Notes: generated from the letters alone by a model not told the origin. DNA of 64,000 nt from Micromonospora cabrerizensis (GCF_022230955.1 NZ_JAKKFI010000058.1:62001-126000); one strand, 5' to 3'; counted from the first letter of the stretch, positions 28,984 through 37,621 are shown. Made by a program: numbers and translations.

Positions 28984-29013
28984 CGGGCAGGGGCAGGGGC
29001 AGGGGCAGGGCGG
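28984..29013 (+). repeat. GGGGCA tandem with G-quadruplex potential
   Basis: GGG, GGGG, GGGG, GGGG, GGG and GGG runs separated by single CA or C dinucleotide-size loops follow each other on the plus strand, enough to form a G-quadruplex. It lies in non-coding DNA upstream of the ctaD terminator. Confidence 0.55.
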
Positions 29014-29098
29014 GAACTGCGGTAGACAGCCGCCGGTGGGCGACGCGGGGCTGCTGGAACTGGGCGAGACTCGAGAGTGACAGTGGGCCGGACATGGC

Positions 29099-29139
29099 GA
29101 CGGGCGCCGCTCCCGGTGGTCCCGGGGGCGGCGCCCGTC
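29099..29139 (-). terminator. Hairpin downstream of ctaD
   Basis: GACGGGCGCCGC (29099-29110) and GCGGCGCCCGTC (29128-29139) are perfect 12-base arms with a 17-base loop, starting about 20 bases after the ctaD stop. Confidence 0.65.
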
Positions 29140-29157
29140 GTACAGCTGGGCTGAGCG

Positions 29158-30918
29158 TCAGTGCCGGTCGATGTCGCTGCCGGTGTCCTCGCGGTAGCTG
29201 GCCCCGCCGTCCGACTCACTGGTGAGCGGCTTGGAGCCGCCCTCCGGCGGGCCGGCCAGGCTCTGGCCGCCAGCGGCCAGCTCCGGGAACTTCGCGTCGA
29301 ACGCCGGCCGCTCGGAACGGATGCGGGGCATCCGGTCGAAGTTGCGCAGCGGCGGCGGGCTGCTGGTCGCCCACTCCAACGAGTTGCCGTGACCCCAGGG
29401 GTCGTTCACCTCGACCACCGGGCCGGTCTTGTACGACTTCCAGCAGTTGTAGATGAAGGGCAGGGTGGAGATACCGGTGATGAACGCACCGATCGTGGAG
29501 ATCATGTTCAGCGTGGTGAAGCCGTCGCTGGGCAGGTAGTCGGCGTACCGACGGGGCATACCCTCGTTACCGAGCCAGTGCTGCACCAGGAACGTGGTGT
29601 GGAAGCCGATCATGGTGAGCCAGAAGTGAATCTTGCCCAGGCGCTCGTCGAGCATCCGGCCGAACATCTTGGGGAACCAGAAGTAGATGCCGGCGAACAC
29701 CGCGAACACGATCGTGCCGAAGAGCACGTAGTGGAAGTGCGCCACCACGAAGTACGAGTCCGACACGTGGAAGTCGATCGGCGGGCTGGCCAGCAGCACA
29801 CCGGTGAGACCACCGAAGAGGAAGGTGACCAGGAAGCCGACCGCCCAGAGCATGGGCGTCTCGAAGCTGATCTGGCCCCGCCACATGGTGCCGATCCAGT
29901 TGAAGAACTTCATACCGGTCGGCACGGCGATCAGGTAGCTCAGGAAGCTGAAGAACGGCAGCAGCACCTGACCGGTGGCGAACATGTGGTGCGCCCAGAC
30001 GCTCATCGAGAGCGCGGCGATCGCGACGGTCGCGGCGACCAGACCCTTGTAGCCGAAGATCGGCTTGCGGGAGAAGACCGGGATGACCTCGCTGATGATG
30101 CCGAAGAACGGCAGCGCCACGATGTAGACCTCGGGGTGCCCGAAGAACCAGAACAGGTGCTGCCAGAGCATCGGCCCACCGGTTGCGGGGTCGTACACGT
30201 GTGCACCGAGGATGCGGTCCGCGGCGAGCGCGAACAGCGCGGCGGCCAGCAGCGGGAAGACCAGGATCACCAGGAGGCTGGTGACCAGGATGTTCCACGT
30301 GAAGATCGGCATCCGGAACATGGTCATGCCGGGCGCGCGCAGGGTCAGCACCGTGGTGATCATGTTCACGGCGCCGAGGATGGTGCCCAGACCGGAGATG
30401 GCCAGACCCATGATCCACATGTTGGCGCCGACGCCGGGCGAGTGCTCCACGCTGCTCAACGGCGCGTACGCGAACCAGCCGAAGTCAGCGGCACCACCCG
30501 GGGTGATGAAACCGGCCGTCGCCATCGTGCCGCCGAACAGGTACAGCCAGTAGGCGAAGCTGTTCAGTCGGGGGAAGGAGACGTCGGGTGCGCCGATCTG
30601 GATCGGCACGATGTAGTTCGCGAACGCGAACACGATCGGCGTCGCGAAGAACAGCAACATGATCGTGCCGTGCATCGTGAAGAGCTGGTTGTACTGCTCG
30701 GGCGACAGGAACTGCAGCCCGGGTCGGGCCAGCTCAGCCCGCATGATCAGGGCCATCAGGCCACCGATCATGAAGAACGCGAATGCGGTGATCATGTACA
30801 TGATCCCGATCTGCTTCGCGTCCGTGGTTCGCAGCAGCCGCGCGATGGCCGACCCCTTGACCGGCTCCCGGACCGGCCAGGGCCGGGTCACGACCGGCTT
30901 GGGTGCGACGGTGGTCAC
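29158..30918 (-). CDS. ctaD: Cytochrome c oxidase subunit I
   Basis: A 586-residue, twelve-helix haem-copper oxidase core. The low-spin haem His lies in [14 protein letters not shown], the copper/haem a3 site shows as [15 protein letters not shown] with the later VWAHHMF, and the binuclear-centre His pair is in [14 protein letters not shown]. It reduces oxygen at the end of the aa3 respiratory chain. GTG 30918 is chosen because CGGAGG precedes it by 6 bases; the frame is open to 30954. It is alone here, with no adjacent ctaC or ctaE, as is common in actinobacteria. Confidence 0.97.
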   Translation of the reverse strand: MTTVAPKPVVTRPWPVREPVKGSAIARLLRTTDAKQIGIMYMITAFAFFMIGGLMALIMRAELARPGLQFLSPEQYNQLFTMHGTIMLLFFATPIVFAFANYIVPIQIGAPDVSFPRLNSFAYWLYLFGGTMATAGFITPGGAADFGWFAYAPLSSVEHSPGVGANMWIMGLAISGLGTILGAVNMITTVLTLRAPGMTMFRMPIFTWNILVTSLLVILVFPLLAAALFALAADRILGAHVYDPATGGPMLWQHLFWFFGHPEVYIVALPFFGIISEVIPVFSRKPIFGYKGLVAATVAIAALSMSVWAHHMFATGQVLLPFFSFLSYLIAVPTGMKFFNWIGTMWRGQISFETPMLWAVGFLVTFLFGGLTGVLLASPPIDFHVSDSYFVVAHFHYVLFGTIVFAVFAGIYFWFPKMFGRMLDERLGKIHFWLTMIGFHTTFLVQHWLGNEGMPRRYADYLPSDGFTTLNMISTIGAFITGISTLPFIYNCWKSYKTGPVVEVNDPWGHGNSLEWATSSPPPLRNFDRMPRIRSERPAFDAKFPELAAGGQSLAGPPEGGSKPLTSESDGGASYREDTGSDIDRH

Positions 30919-31048
30919 GAGTGGCCTCCGGTTCTCGGTTGTCCCGCTCGGCACACGCTGGTTATCGGCGGGCCGTCATCCGCAAGGAGGATAGTCCCCG
31001 GCAGGTCGCAGCGCCGCGTGGGGTGGCGTGACACGATCTCCAACGGGG

Positions 31049-32155
31049 CTACAGCGGGCCGAGCAAGAGCCGGTAGTGCTCCCCGAAGATTCGGCCGCCT
31101 CGCCCGCGCAGCAGAGGGTCGCGCAGCGCCGGCGGAACGTCCCTGGTCCGGTTGCGGTCCCGGGTCCGGTCGCGCACCCAGCGGGTACGCGGACGACGAC
31201 GACTCTCGTACGCGACCAGGGCCGCGTCCACGCTGCCGGCGGCGCCCAGCGACTCGGCCAGCACCACGGCGTCCTCCAGTGCCATGGCCGCGCCCTGCGA
31301 CAGGGTCGGCGCGGTGGCGTGCGCGGCGTCACCGACCAGCAGGACGCGCCCCCGGTACCAGCGGCCCAACTCCACCTCGTCGGTGATCCCGACGTGCACC
31401 TCGTCGAGCGCCGCCAGCACCTCGGGCACCGGGCCGCGGTAGTCGGCGAAGAGGTCCCGCAAGCGGGCCAGCGGGTCGGCCGGCTCCTCGGTGCCGGCCT
31501 CGTCGGCGTAGAGGTGCAGTCGCCCGGCACCGATCGGCACCATCAGGAACCCGGAGCGTTGGCCGAGCAGGGCGGTCCACTCGGCGACCGGCGGGCCGTC
31601 GCGGAGCACGGCCCGGTAGACCACCTGGCCGACCGGCCGGGGCGGCCCACCGAGCGCGGCGAGGGCCCGCACCGAGGAGCGTGGGCCGTCGGCGCCGATG
31701 ACCAGGTCGTACTCGGTGGTGGTGCCGTCGGTGAAGGTGACGCCGACGGCGCCCGGGAGCAGGTCCAGGGTGCGGACCTCCGCGCCGTGGCGGACGGCGC
31801 CGCCGGCACCGCTGAGCAGCACCCGGTGCAGGTCGGCCCGGGGCAGCGCCCGGCATTCGCCGACGCCGGCCCAGAGGGTGTCGAGGTCGACGTCGCAGAG
31901 CTTCGCGCCGGCGGCGTCGAAGAAGTGCTGCCGGTGGATCACCTGCCCGAGTGGACGGACCGGGTCGTGCAGGTCGAGCCGGTGCAGCGCGCGGGCGGCG
32001 TTGCCGGGCAGGTAGAGGCCGGTCTCGGTGGACTCCCCCGGGGGCAGCCTGTCGGTGACGTCCGGCCGGAAGCCCGCCAGGCGCAGCGCCCTGGCCACGG
32101 CCAGGCCGGCGATGCCCGCGCCGACGACGAGGATGCGCAGGGGGGAGCCACCCAT
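31049..32155 (-). CDS. FAD-dependent monooxygenase (PHBH type)
   Basis: A 368-residue class A flavoprotein hydroxylase. The N-terminal FAD Rossmann motif is RILVVGAGIAGLAVARAL (about 6-23), a DG region YDLVIGADGPRSSVRAL lies in the middle, and the GD motif is GRVLLVGDAAHATAPTLSQG (about 280). Enzymes of this type oxygenate aromatic or polyketide substrates with NAD(P)H. ATG 32155 follows GGAGG at 11 bases; the upstream extension is non-conserved spacer. No pathway genes adjoin, so the substrate is unknown. Confidence 0.9.
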   Translation of the reverse strand: MGGSPLRILVVGAGIAGLAVARALRLAGFRPDVTDRLPPGESTETGLYLPGNAARALHRLDLHDPVRPLGQVIHRQHFFDAAGAKLCDVDLDTLWAGVGECRALPRADLHRVLLSGAGGAVRHGAEVRTLDLLPGAVGVTFTDGTTTEYDLVIGADGPRSSVRALAALGGPPRPVGQVVYRAVLRDGPPVAEWTALLGQRSGFLMVPIGAGRLHLYADEAGTEEPADPLARLRDLFADYRGPVPEVLAALDEVHVGITDEVELGRWYRGRVLLVGDAAHATAPTLSQGAAMALEDAVVLAESLGAAGSVDAALVAYESRRRPRTRWVRDRTRDRNRTRDVPPALRDPLLRGRGGRIFGEHYRLLLGPL

Positions 32156-32455
32156 GGTGGTGTACGCCTCCGGAGGGGGAGCGGCACGCGTTGGAGGCAA
32201 CACGCTACTCGGAGCTATTGGCGCACACCAGGCCCCAATCGGGCGGCTCGGCGACGCTCGTCGGCGGCGCGCGTCGTTCAGCTGGCAGTCAGGCGACAGC
32301 CGTCCGGCTGGCGGTGGCAATCCTCACAATTCACCAGTTTGACGCGCGCGGTTGCGGATGAGTTTCAGACATGTAAATGTGTCGTTGAGCGTGGGAGCGC
32401 TCCCGCACAGCCCCACCACATCCGGCGCCCGGCACGCGCCGAGTCAAGGAGCGTC
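32156..32455. other. 300-base divergent intergenic region with cellulase promoter and operator
   Basis: No gene is apparent. The region separates the FAD monooxygenase (minus) from the GH12 cellulase (plus). It contains the CebR/CelR-type palindrome at 32392-32405 and an AT-rich patch (ATGTAAATGTGTCG at about 32371-32384) that could hold the cellulase -10 region. Confidence 0.7.
32392..32405. promoter_or_regulatory. CebR/CelR-type operator TGGGAGCGCTCCCG
   Basis: A 14-base near-perfect palindrome differing from TGGGAGCGCTCCCA, the published cellobiose-responsive LacI-family operator of Thermobifida and Streptomyces, only at the last base. It lies 50 bases before the cellulase ATG. Derepression by cellobiose or related oligosaccharides is the expected control. 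Confidence 0.82.
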
Positions 32456-33580
32456 ATGAAACGTCAACTTCGAGCCCTGGCCGCCGCCGCCGCCCTGCTG
32501 CTCGGCAGCTCGCTCGTCGCCGTGGCCTTCGGCGGCAGCGCCTCCGCCGACACCCTGATCTGTGAACAGTACGGCTCGACCGTCATCCAGAGCCGGTACG
32601 TGGTGCAGAACAACCGTTGGGGCACCACCGCCCAGCAGTGCATCAACGTCACCGGCAGCGGCTTCGAGATCACCACCCAGAACGGCAGCAGCCCCACCAA
32701 CGGCGCGCCGACGGCGTACCCCTCGGTGTTCCTCGGTTGTCACTACACCAACTGCTCCCCCGGCACGAACCTGCCGATCCAGGTGAGCCAGATCAGCAGT
32801 GCCACCAGCAGCATCTCCTACCGGTACGTCAGCGGCGCCACCTACAACGCGTCGTACGACATCTGGCTGGACCCGTCGCCCAAGCGGGACGGGGTGAACC
32901 AGATGGAGATCATGATCTGGCTCAACCGGCAGGGCTCGATCCAGCCCATCGGCTCGGTGGTCGGCACGACGACTCTGGCCGGTCGGACCTGGGAGGTCTG
33001 GCGGGGCAGCAACGGCTCCAACAACGTCATCTCGTACGTCGCGCCGTCGGCGATCTCCAGCCTGAACTTCAGCGTGCTGGACTTCATCAACGACACCCGC
33101 AACCGGGGCGCGATCACCAACTCCTGGTACCTGACCAGCATCCAGGCCGGCTTCGAGCCCTGGCAGGGCGGCGCCGGTCTCGCGGTGACGTCGTTCTCGG
33201 CCTCGGTCAACGGCGGCGGCAACCCCACCACCCCGCCGCCGACCACCCCGCCACCGGGTAACGCGGCCTGCGCGGTGAAGTACACGGCGAACTCGTGGAA
33301 CAACGGATTCACGGCCGACGTGCAGATCACCAACACCGGGTCCAGCCCGATCAACGGCTGGACGCTCACCTACAGCCTGCCGAGCGGGCAGCAGGTCACC
33401 AACGCCTGGAACGCCACGGTGAGCCAGAGCGGGTCGGCGGTGACCGCCCGCAACACCGGCCACAACGGGTCGGTCGCACCCGGCGGCACGGCCAGCTTCG
33501 GGTATCAGGGAACGCTGAGCGGGTCGTACTCGTCCCCGACCAGCTTCTCGCTCAACGGGGCAACCTGCTCACGGAACTGA
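32456..33580 (+). CDS. Secreted GH12 endoglucanase with CBM2
   Basis: A 374-residue secreted cellulase. A signal peptide (residues 1-31, ending FGGSASA-D) precedes a GH12 domain (about 32-255). The nucleophile is the Glu in GVNQMEIMIWLNRQG and the acid/base is the Glu in AGFEPWQGG. A short Thr-Pro linker (TTPPPTTPPPG) leads to a C-terminal CBM2 (about 270-374, CAVKYTANSWNNGF... to GTLSGSYSSPTSF). It cuts internal beta-1,4-glucan bonds outside the cell. AAGGAGCGTC precedes ATG 32456. The operator at 32392 points to cellobiose control. Confidence 0.95.
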   Translation: MKRQLRALAAAAALLLGSSLVAVAFGGSASADTLICEQYGSTVIQSRYVVQNNRWGTTAQQCINVTGSGFEITTQNGSSPTNGAPTAYPSVFLGCHYTNCSPGTNLPIQVSQISSATSSISYRYVSGATYNASYDIWLDPSPKRDGVNQMEIMIWLNRQGSIQPIGSVVGTTTLAGRTWEVWRGSNGSNNVISYVAPSAISSLNFSVLDFINDTRNRGAITNSWYLTSIQAGFEPWQGGAGLAVTSFSASVNGGGNPTTPPPTTPPPGNAACAVKYTANSWNNGFTADVQITNTGSSPINGWTLTYSLPSGQQVTNAWNATVSQSGSAVTARNTGHNGSVAPGGTASFGYQGTLSGSYSSPTSFSLNGATCSRN

Positions 33581-33594
33581 GGGGTAACCACCAG

Positions 33595-33633
33595 GCAGCG
33601 GGGGCGTGACCTGAACGGTCACGCCCCCGCTGC
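33595..33633. terminator. Bidirectional hairpin between the cellulase and the secreted protein
   Basis: Perfect 17-base arms (33595-33611, 33617-33633) with loop TGAAC lie between convergent genes and can end transcription in both directions. Confidence 0.8.
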
Positions 33634-33654
33634 GTCTGTCAGTGCCGGACTCGC

Positions 33655-34248
33655 TCAGGCGGCCGGCGGGATGGCCCGCGACCGGGACAGTTTGCCGAAG
33701 CTGGTAGCCGGGTCGTCGTACGTGCTGCCGAAGCCGCTGCCGGAGACGGTCGTCCAGGTGGACGTGCTGACGTAAACGGTGCCGTCCTCACCCGTCCACC
33801 GCTCGCGCTCGAGCGGCTCGCCGTCGGCCACCCAGGTGACCTTGACGGTGGTGCTGCCCGTGCTCTCCTGCCACTCGCTGCAGATCTCGTCCCCGTCGAC
33901 GAAGTCGCAGTGCTGCCGAGACTCCTGGTACGGCACCGTCGCGGTGAGCTTCGCACCCGTCAACGAGAACGAGAAGCGGGTGACCGGCACGTCGTACGCG
34001 CGGCGGGAGACGATGTCGCAGCCGCGCACGCCGTCGGTGACGGCGCAGACGCTCTTCCCCCACTCGACGTCGACGACGGTGTCGCCGACCGCTGGCCGGG
34101 TCACGTCGACGAACATCCTGCCGTCGCCGCCGTCGAAGTGAGCGTGTGCGTACCGGTTGACCGTGTCGGCCTGCGCCGGGCCGGCGACCAGCGCGACCGT
34201 GGCGGCGGTGGTGACGCCGACTGCCAGGATGGTGCGAAAGCGAATCAC
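33655..34248 (-). CDS. Secreted protein of unknown function
   Basis: A 197-residue exported protein. The signal peptide is clear (MIRFRTILAVGVTTAATVAL then VAGPAQA-D, cleavage near residue 27). The mature domain is beta-rich, with two cysteine pairs likely forming disulfides (CAVTDGVRGC and HCDFVDGDEIC) and a Thr/Ser-rich end (STSTWTTVSGSGFGS). I recognise no family. It is convergent with the cellulase and not in an operon. Confidence 0.8.
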   Translation of the reverse strand: MIRFRTILAVGVTTAATVALVAGPAQADTVNRYAHAHFDGGDGRMFVDVTRPAVGDTVVDVEWGKSVCAVTDGVRGCDIVSRRAYDVPVTRFSFSLTGAKLTATVPYQESRQHCDFVDGDEICSEWQESTGSTTVKVTWVADGEPLERERWTGEDGTVYVSTSTWTTVSGSGFGSTYDDPATSFGKLSRSRAIPPAA

Positions 34249-34331
34249 TGTGCTCCCTTGGTGAGGCGGAGCGATGACCTTAGATCAATCCACCGACATC
34301 CGGCACACGGTTTGATCCACTCGCAGTTCAC

Positions 34332-34370
34332 GAGGTCGGGGCGTCCCCGCGCCTGGGGCACCCCGACCTC
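34332..34370 (-). terminator. Hairpin downstream of the amidase
   Basis: GAGGTCGGGG (34332-34341) pairs with CCCCGACCTC (34361-34370), with a nested CCCC/GGGG stem inside. It begins about 36 bases after the amidase stop. Confidence 0.6.
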
Positions 34371-34406
34371 ACGGACGTCGAGTCGATCAGACAGAGCCAG
34401 CCGAGG

Positions 34407-35372
34407 TCAGACCCGGGTGAGGCGTACGGCGTCGGCGATGACCAGGCCCGTCGCGTTGCTCCACCGGCTCACCGCAACCCGGTTGGCGTCCCCGGCCGGC
34501 AGCGCGAACGTGCCGAGGACCCGCCACTGCCCACCGGTCACCCGCTGGTCGACGCGGACGGTCTGGTTACCGCTGCTGGTGGCGACGATGTACGGGGTGG
34601 CGCTGTTGTAGCCCGAGTTCGCCGGCCACCACGCCTCGACCCGGTAGTTGCCGGCCGCCGGCACGTTGAACCGGTACCAGGCGGGGTCGCTGGCGGCGAC
34701 CGGGTCGGCGTAGCGATAGTCGGTGCCGTACCGCTGGCTGGAGTACGTCGACACACCCCAGTTGGCGCTGGCGGTGAACCGACCGGCGGTGGTGTTGTCC
34801 ACCGTGGACGACCACGCCGTTCCGCCGCCGGCCATTCTCGCCGCCACGTCGGCCCGCATGACGTTCAGGTCGATGAAGGACGGGTCGATCTTGCCGCTGG
34901 TGCTGGTCTCCCGGTGCCCCCGGGCGTAGCTGCTGTCCCGGCCGAGCCGGGTGAGCACGGCGGCGGTGGCGGCGAGCGACGCGTTGTACTGCGCGGCGGT
35001 CATCTCCTGGTTGACGCCGTTGTAGTCGATCTCCCACCCGATCATCAGGGTGTTCCCGTCCCCCGCCGGGATCGGCCCGCTGCCGCCGCTGACCCCGGCG
35101 TGGTTGCAGCGACCGGCGGAGATGACGTGGAAGACACCGTTGTAGTCGACGAGCGCCTGGCACAGCGGCCCGGGCAGGTCGGACCGACCGTTGATGCAGA
35201 TGCCGAGCGCCGGGTGCGGGTTGCTGGCGCTGGAGGTCGAGGCGGTGTGGTGCCAGAGCACCCCGATCGGGTCGAAGGAGCCGGGCCGCATCCGGTTGAG
35301 CCAGTCGCCCTCGACGACGACCTGGACCCCGGCGGCGCGCAGCACGTCCACCAGCCAGGGAATCGTCGCCAT
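34407..35372 (-). CDS. N-acetylmuramoyl-L-alanine amidase with golvesin-type C-terminal domain, lacking its own signal peptide
   Basis: A 321-residue protein. The N-terminal part begins MATIPWLVDVLRAAGVQVV and contains an amidase_2/PGRP fold: IGVLWHHTAST (zinc His), CNHAGVSGGSG, LMIGWEIDYNG and the later YARGHRETSTSGKIDPSF (second zinc His). The C-terminal about 130 residues (TVDNTTAGRF..., FNVPAAGNYRVEAWWPAN, VIADAVRLTRV) match a golvesin-like beta-sandwich. This cell-wall amidase acts outside the cell, yet this frame has no signal peptide. One lies in the other frame immediately upstream (35372-35548), joined by an overlapping TGATG, which suggests a one-base frameshift. Confidence 0.85.
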   Translation of the reverse strand: MATIPWLVDVLRAAGVQVVVEGDWLNRMRPGSFDPIGVLWHHTASTSSASNPHPALGICINGRSDLPGPLCQALVDYNGVFHVISAGRCNHAGVSGGSGPIPAGDGNTLMIGWEIDYNGVNQEMTAAQYNASLAATAAVLTRLGRDSSYARGHRETSTSGKIDPSFIDLNVMRADVAARMAGGGTAWSSTVDNTTAGRFTASANWGVSTYSSQRYGTDYRYADPVAASDPAWYRFNVPAAGNYRVEAWWPANSGYNSATPYIVATSSGNQTVRVDQRVTGGQWRVLGTFALPAGDANRVAVSRWSNATGLVIADAVRLTRV

Positions 35373-35548
35373 CAGAAGCCCTGGATCAGGTCGGCGAGGC
35401 ACTCGGCCTTCGGCGCGGCGCTGGCCTCGGAGGGCGGCGCCGCGCTGGCCGAGGAGGGCCGGGTGACGACAGTCAGTGCGACAGCCACCAGGGCGGGGAT
35501 GCCGAGCACCCCACGGCGGCGCAGACGGATGGACGGTGATCGGGTCAT
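35372..35548 (-). CDS. 58-residue Tat-like signal peptide ORF, probably the displaced N-terminus of the amidase
   Basis: ATG 35548 opens a 58-residue frame. MTRSPSIRLRRRGVLGIPAL carries a paired-Arg n-region (SIRLRRRG) resembling a Tat signal, then a hydrophobic core (LVAVALTVVT) and an AXA-type site (SASAAP). It ends KAECLADLIQGF then TGA at 35372-35374, whose last base is the A of the amidase ATG. Adding one base before the stop would read ...QGFL-MATIPW and fuse the two into one secreted amidase. Either this is a true break or a coupled small peptide. Confidence 0.7.
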   Translation of the reverse strand: MTRSPSIRLRRRGVLGIPALVAVALTVVTRPSSASAAPPSEASAAPKAECLADLIQGF

Positions 35549-35674
35549 GGCGATCCTCCAGCGACGGCGGGCACGAACGGATCGACGATCGTGATGACGG
35601 GGACGCTATACCGTCACGTACGTCGATGTCGATACCCTTCACCGCCGAGTCACGACCTGAAGGAAACCGCCGGT

Positions 35675-36463
35675 TCAGACCTCGCCGAGCGCGTCGATGT
35701 CGCGCATCTCCTCCGCCGTCAGCGAGAAGTGGAAGACGTCGAAGTTGGCGGTGATCCGCTCCGGGGTCACCGACTTCGGGATCACCACGATCTCGTGGTC
35801 GATGTGCCAGCGCAGCACCACCTGCGCCGGGGAGACGCCGTGCGCGGCGGCGATCCTGGTCAGCACCGGGTCACTCAGGTCGCTGGTCTTGAAGGGGCTG
35901 TACCCCTCCAGCACCACGCCCCGGTCCCGGTGCTCGGCGTGCCTCTGCCGGTCGTACAGCGACGGGCTCCACCGGATCTGGTTGACCGCCGGGTTCTCCT
36001 CGGTTGACTGGATCAGCTCGTCGATCTCCCCGGTGCTGTAGTTGCTCACCCCGACCGCCCGGACGAGGTTCTCGTCCCGGGCGGCCAGCAGCTCCCGCCA
36101 CAGCGGGATGCTGTCGGCGGCCGACGACGGCGGCCAGTGGATCAACCAAAGGTCCACCTGGTCGACGCCGAGCGCCTCCAGGCTGGCCTCCAGGGTCGCG
36201 CGCTCCCGGCCCACCCGGTCCGGTGGGAGCTTGGTGGTGATGAAGACGTCCTCCCGGCGCAGCCCGCTCTCCCGCACCGCCCGGCCGACCTCCCGCTCGT
36301 TGCCGTACATCGTGGCGGTGTCGAGGTGCCGGTACCCGGTGTCGAGCGCGGCCAGCACGGCGTCGTAACCCGCCTGGCCGGTGGCCTGCCAGGTGCCGAA
36401 GCCGAGCAGGGGCATCCGCACGTCACCGGAGAGCAGGGCGGCGGGCTGGTCGGTGTGGTCCAT
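35675..36463 (-). CDS. Aldo/keto reductase
   Basis: A 262-residue NADPH-dependent (beta/alpha)8-barrel oxidoreductase. The catalytic tetrad is visible: Asp in LDTGYRHLDTATMYGNE together with the Tyr of that segment, Lys in ITTKLPP, and His in LWLIHWPPSS. The cofactor signature IPKSVTPERITANFDVFHFS is at the C-terminus. It reduces a carbonyl substrate that cannot be named. ATG 36463 fits the family N-terminus; the open frame runs further upstream but is not conserved. It is divergent from the LigD-like gene, 94 bases away. Confidence 0.93.
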   Translation of the reverse strand: MDHTDQPAALLSGDVRMPLLGFGTWQATGQAGYDAVLAALDTGYRHLDTATMYGNEREVGRAVRESGLRREDVFITTKLPPDRVGRERATLEASLEALGVDQVDLWLIHWPPSSAADSIPLWRELLAARDENLVRAVGVSNYSTGEIDELIQSTEENPAVNQIRWSPSLYDRQRHAEHRDRGVVLEGYSPFKTSDLSDPVLTRIAAAHGVSPAQVVLRWHIDHEIVVIPKSVTPERITANFDVFHFSLTAEEMRDIDALGEV

Positions 36464-36557
36464 GAGGTCCGTTCTACCCCGCCGCGCCGCCGGCCGCCGA
36501 GTGAACCGGACACTCCGGCGTCCAGCGCGCTGGTCCGGTTTGCCGGAGAATGCGGGT

Positions 36558-37607
36558 GTGACCGACCGGTTGGAGGAGTACCGGCGACGACGGGACGCGG
36601 CCCGTACGCCGGAGCCGGTGCCGTTGCGGAGCCCGACGGCGGCCGGCACCGACACCGAGGCGGGCCGCTTCGTCATCCAGCAGCACCACGCCCGCAGCCT
36701 GCACTGGGACCTGCGCCTGGAGCACGAGGGGGTGCTGGCCTCCTGGGCGGTGCCCCGTGGCCTCCCCCGCGACCCGGGCCGCAACCACCTCGCCGTGCAT
36801 ACCGAAGACCACCCGATGGAATACCTCGACTTCTCCGGCGAGATCCCGGCGGGCGAGTACGGCGGCGGCCGGATGCTGATCCACGACCGGGGCAGCTACC
36901 GGTGCGAGAAGTGGCGCGACGACGAGGTGATCGTCACGCTTTCCGGTGACCGGACGTCCGGTCGTTACGTCCTCTTCGCCACCGGTGGCCGGGACTGGAT
37001 GGTCCGCCGCGCCGACGCGGCGCCGCCGGGCTGGACGCCGATGCCCGACCTGGTCCGCCCGATGCACGCCACGCCGGCCGCCGGGCTTCCCCGCGACCGC
37101 GCCGCCTGGGGGTACGAGCTGCGCTGGGACGGGGCCCGGGCGATGGCGTACGTCTCCGGGGGGCGGCTGCGGTTGCTCTCCGAGACCGACGAGGAGATCA
37201 CCGGCGGGTTCCCGTGGCTGCGGGCGATGGCCGAGGCGCTCGCGCCCACCGAGGCGGTGCTCGACGGTGTGCTGGTGCGCATCGACAATGCCGGCCGGGT
37301 ACGCCCGGTCCGCCCGAGCACCGGCAGCCGAGTCCCCGCCGGTGCCCAGTACCTGATCGTCGACCTGCTCTGGCTGGAGGGTGTGAGCAGCGTCGACGTG
37401 CCGTACGCGCAACGCCGGGAGCTGCTCGATGGGCTGGCCCTGGCCGGTGCGCACTGGCAGACTCCGCCGTGGTTCCCCGGCGCGGGCGACGAGGCCCTGC
37501 GCGCCGGGCAGGAGCAGGATCTGCCGGGCGTGGTCGCCAAGCGGCTGGACTCGGTCTACGAGCCGGGGCGGCGCAGTCGACGCTGGCTGAGCGTCGACGC
37601 GGTGTGA
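36558..37607 (+). CDS. LigD-like protein: intact 3'-phosphoesterase domain fused to a degenerate ligase domain
   Basis: A 349-residue protein. Residues about 35-150 are a LigD-type phosphoesterase: RFVIQQHHARSLHWDLRLE keeps His44, His49 and Asp51, followed by HTEDHPMEYLDFSGEIPAGE. Residues about 165-349 fit the adenylation domain of an ATP-dependent DNA ligase, but its chemistry is gone. The motif I lysine is Arg189 (ELRWDGAR), motif III Glu is Val238 (LDGV), motif IV Glu is Pro323 (PGVVAK), the motif V Lys is Ser345 (WLSV), and the OB-fold is absent. It may trim 3' ends in end joining without sealing. GTG 36558 is the probable start. Confidence 0.85.
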   Translation: MTDRLEEYRRRRDAARTPEPVPLRSPTAAGTDTEAGRFVIQQHHARSLHWDLRLEHEGVLASWAVPRGLPRDPGRNHLAVHTEDHPMEYLDFSGEIPAGEYGGGRMLIHDRGSYRCEKWRDDEVIVTLSGDRTSGRYVLFATGGRDWMVRRADAAPPGWTPMPDLVRPMHATPAAGLPRDRAAWGYELRWDGARAMAYVSGGRLRLLSETDEEITGGFPWLRAMAEALAPTEAVLDGVLVRIDNAGRVRPVRPSTGSRVPAGAQYLIVDLLWLEGVSSVDVPYAQRRELLDGLALAGAHWQTPPWFPGAGDEALRAGQEQDLPGVVAKRLDSVYEPGRRSRRWLSVDAV

Positions 37608-37621
37608 CGGCGAGGAGCGAC

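Larger units (their letters stand above)
28623..29157. other. 535-base gap without a firm gene, with inverted repeat, mini-ORF, low-complexity run and hairpin
   Basis: After the MFS stop there is about 140 bases of ordinary spacer, then an inverted repeat around a strong ribosome-binding site and a 27-codon ORF (28760-28865). A run of short degenerate GCCAGG/GGACCC-like repeats (28866-28985) and a GGGGCA tandem (28984-29013) follow. The ctaD terminator (29099-29139) closes it. No conserved long frame is convincing on either strand. Confidence 0.7.

Noticed and set aside
29161..31386. Long plus-strand frame antisense to ctaD
   Set aside because: ctaD is unambiguous from its haem and copper ligands; the antisense translation has no domain features.
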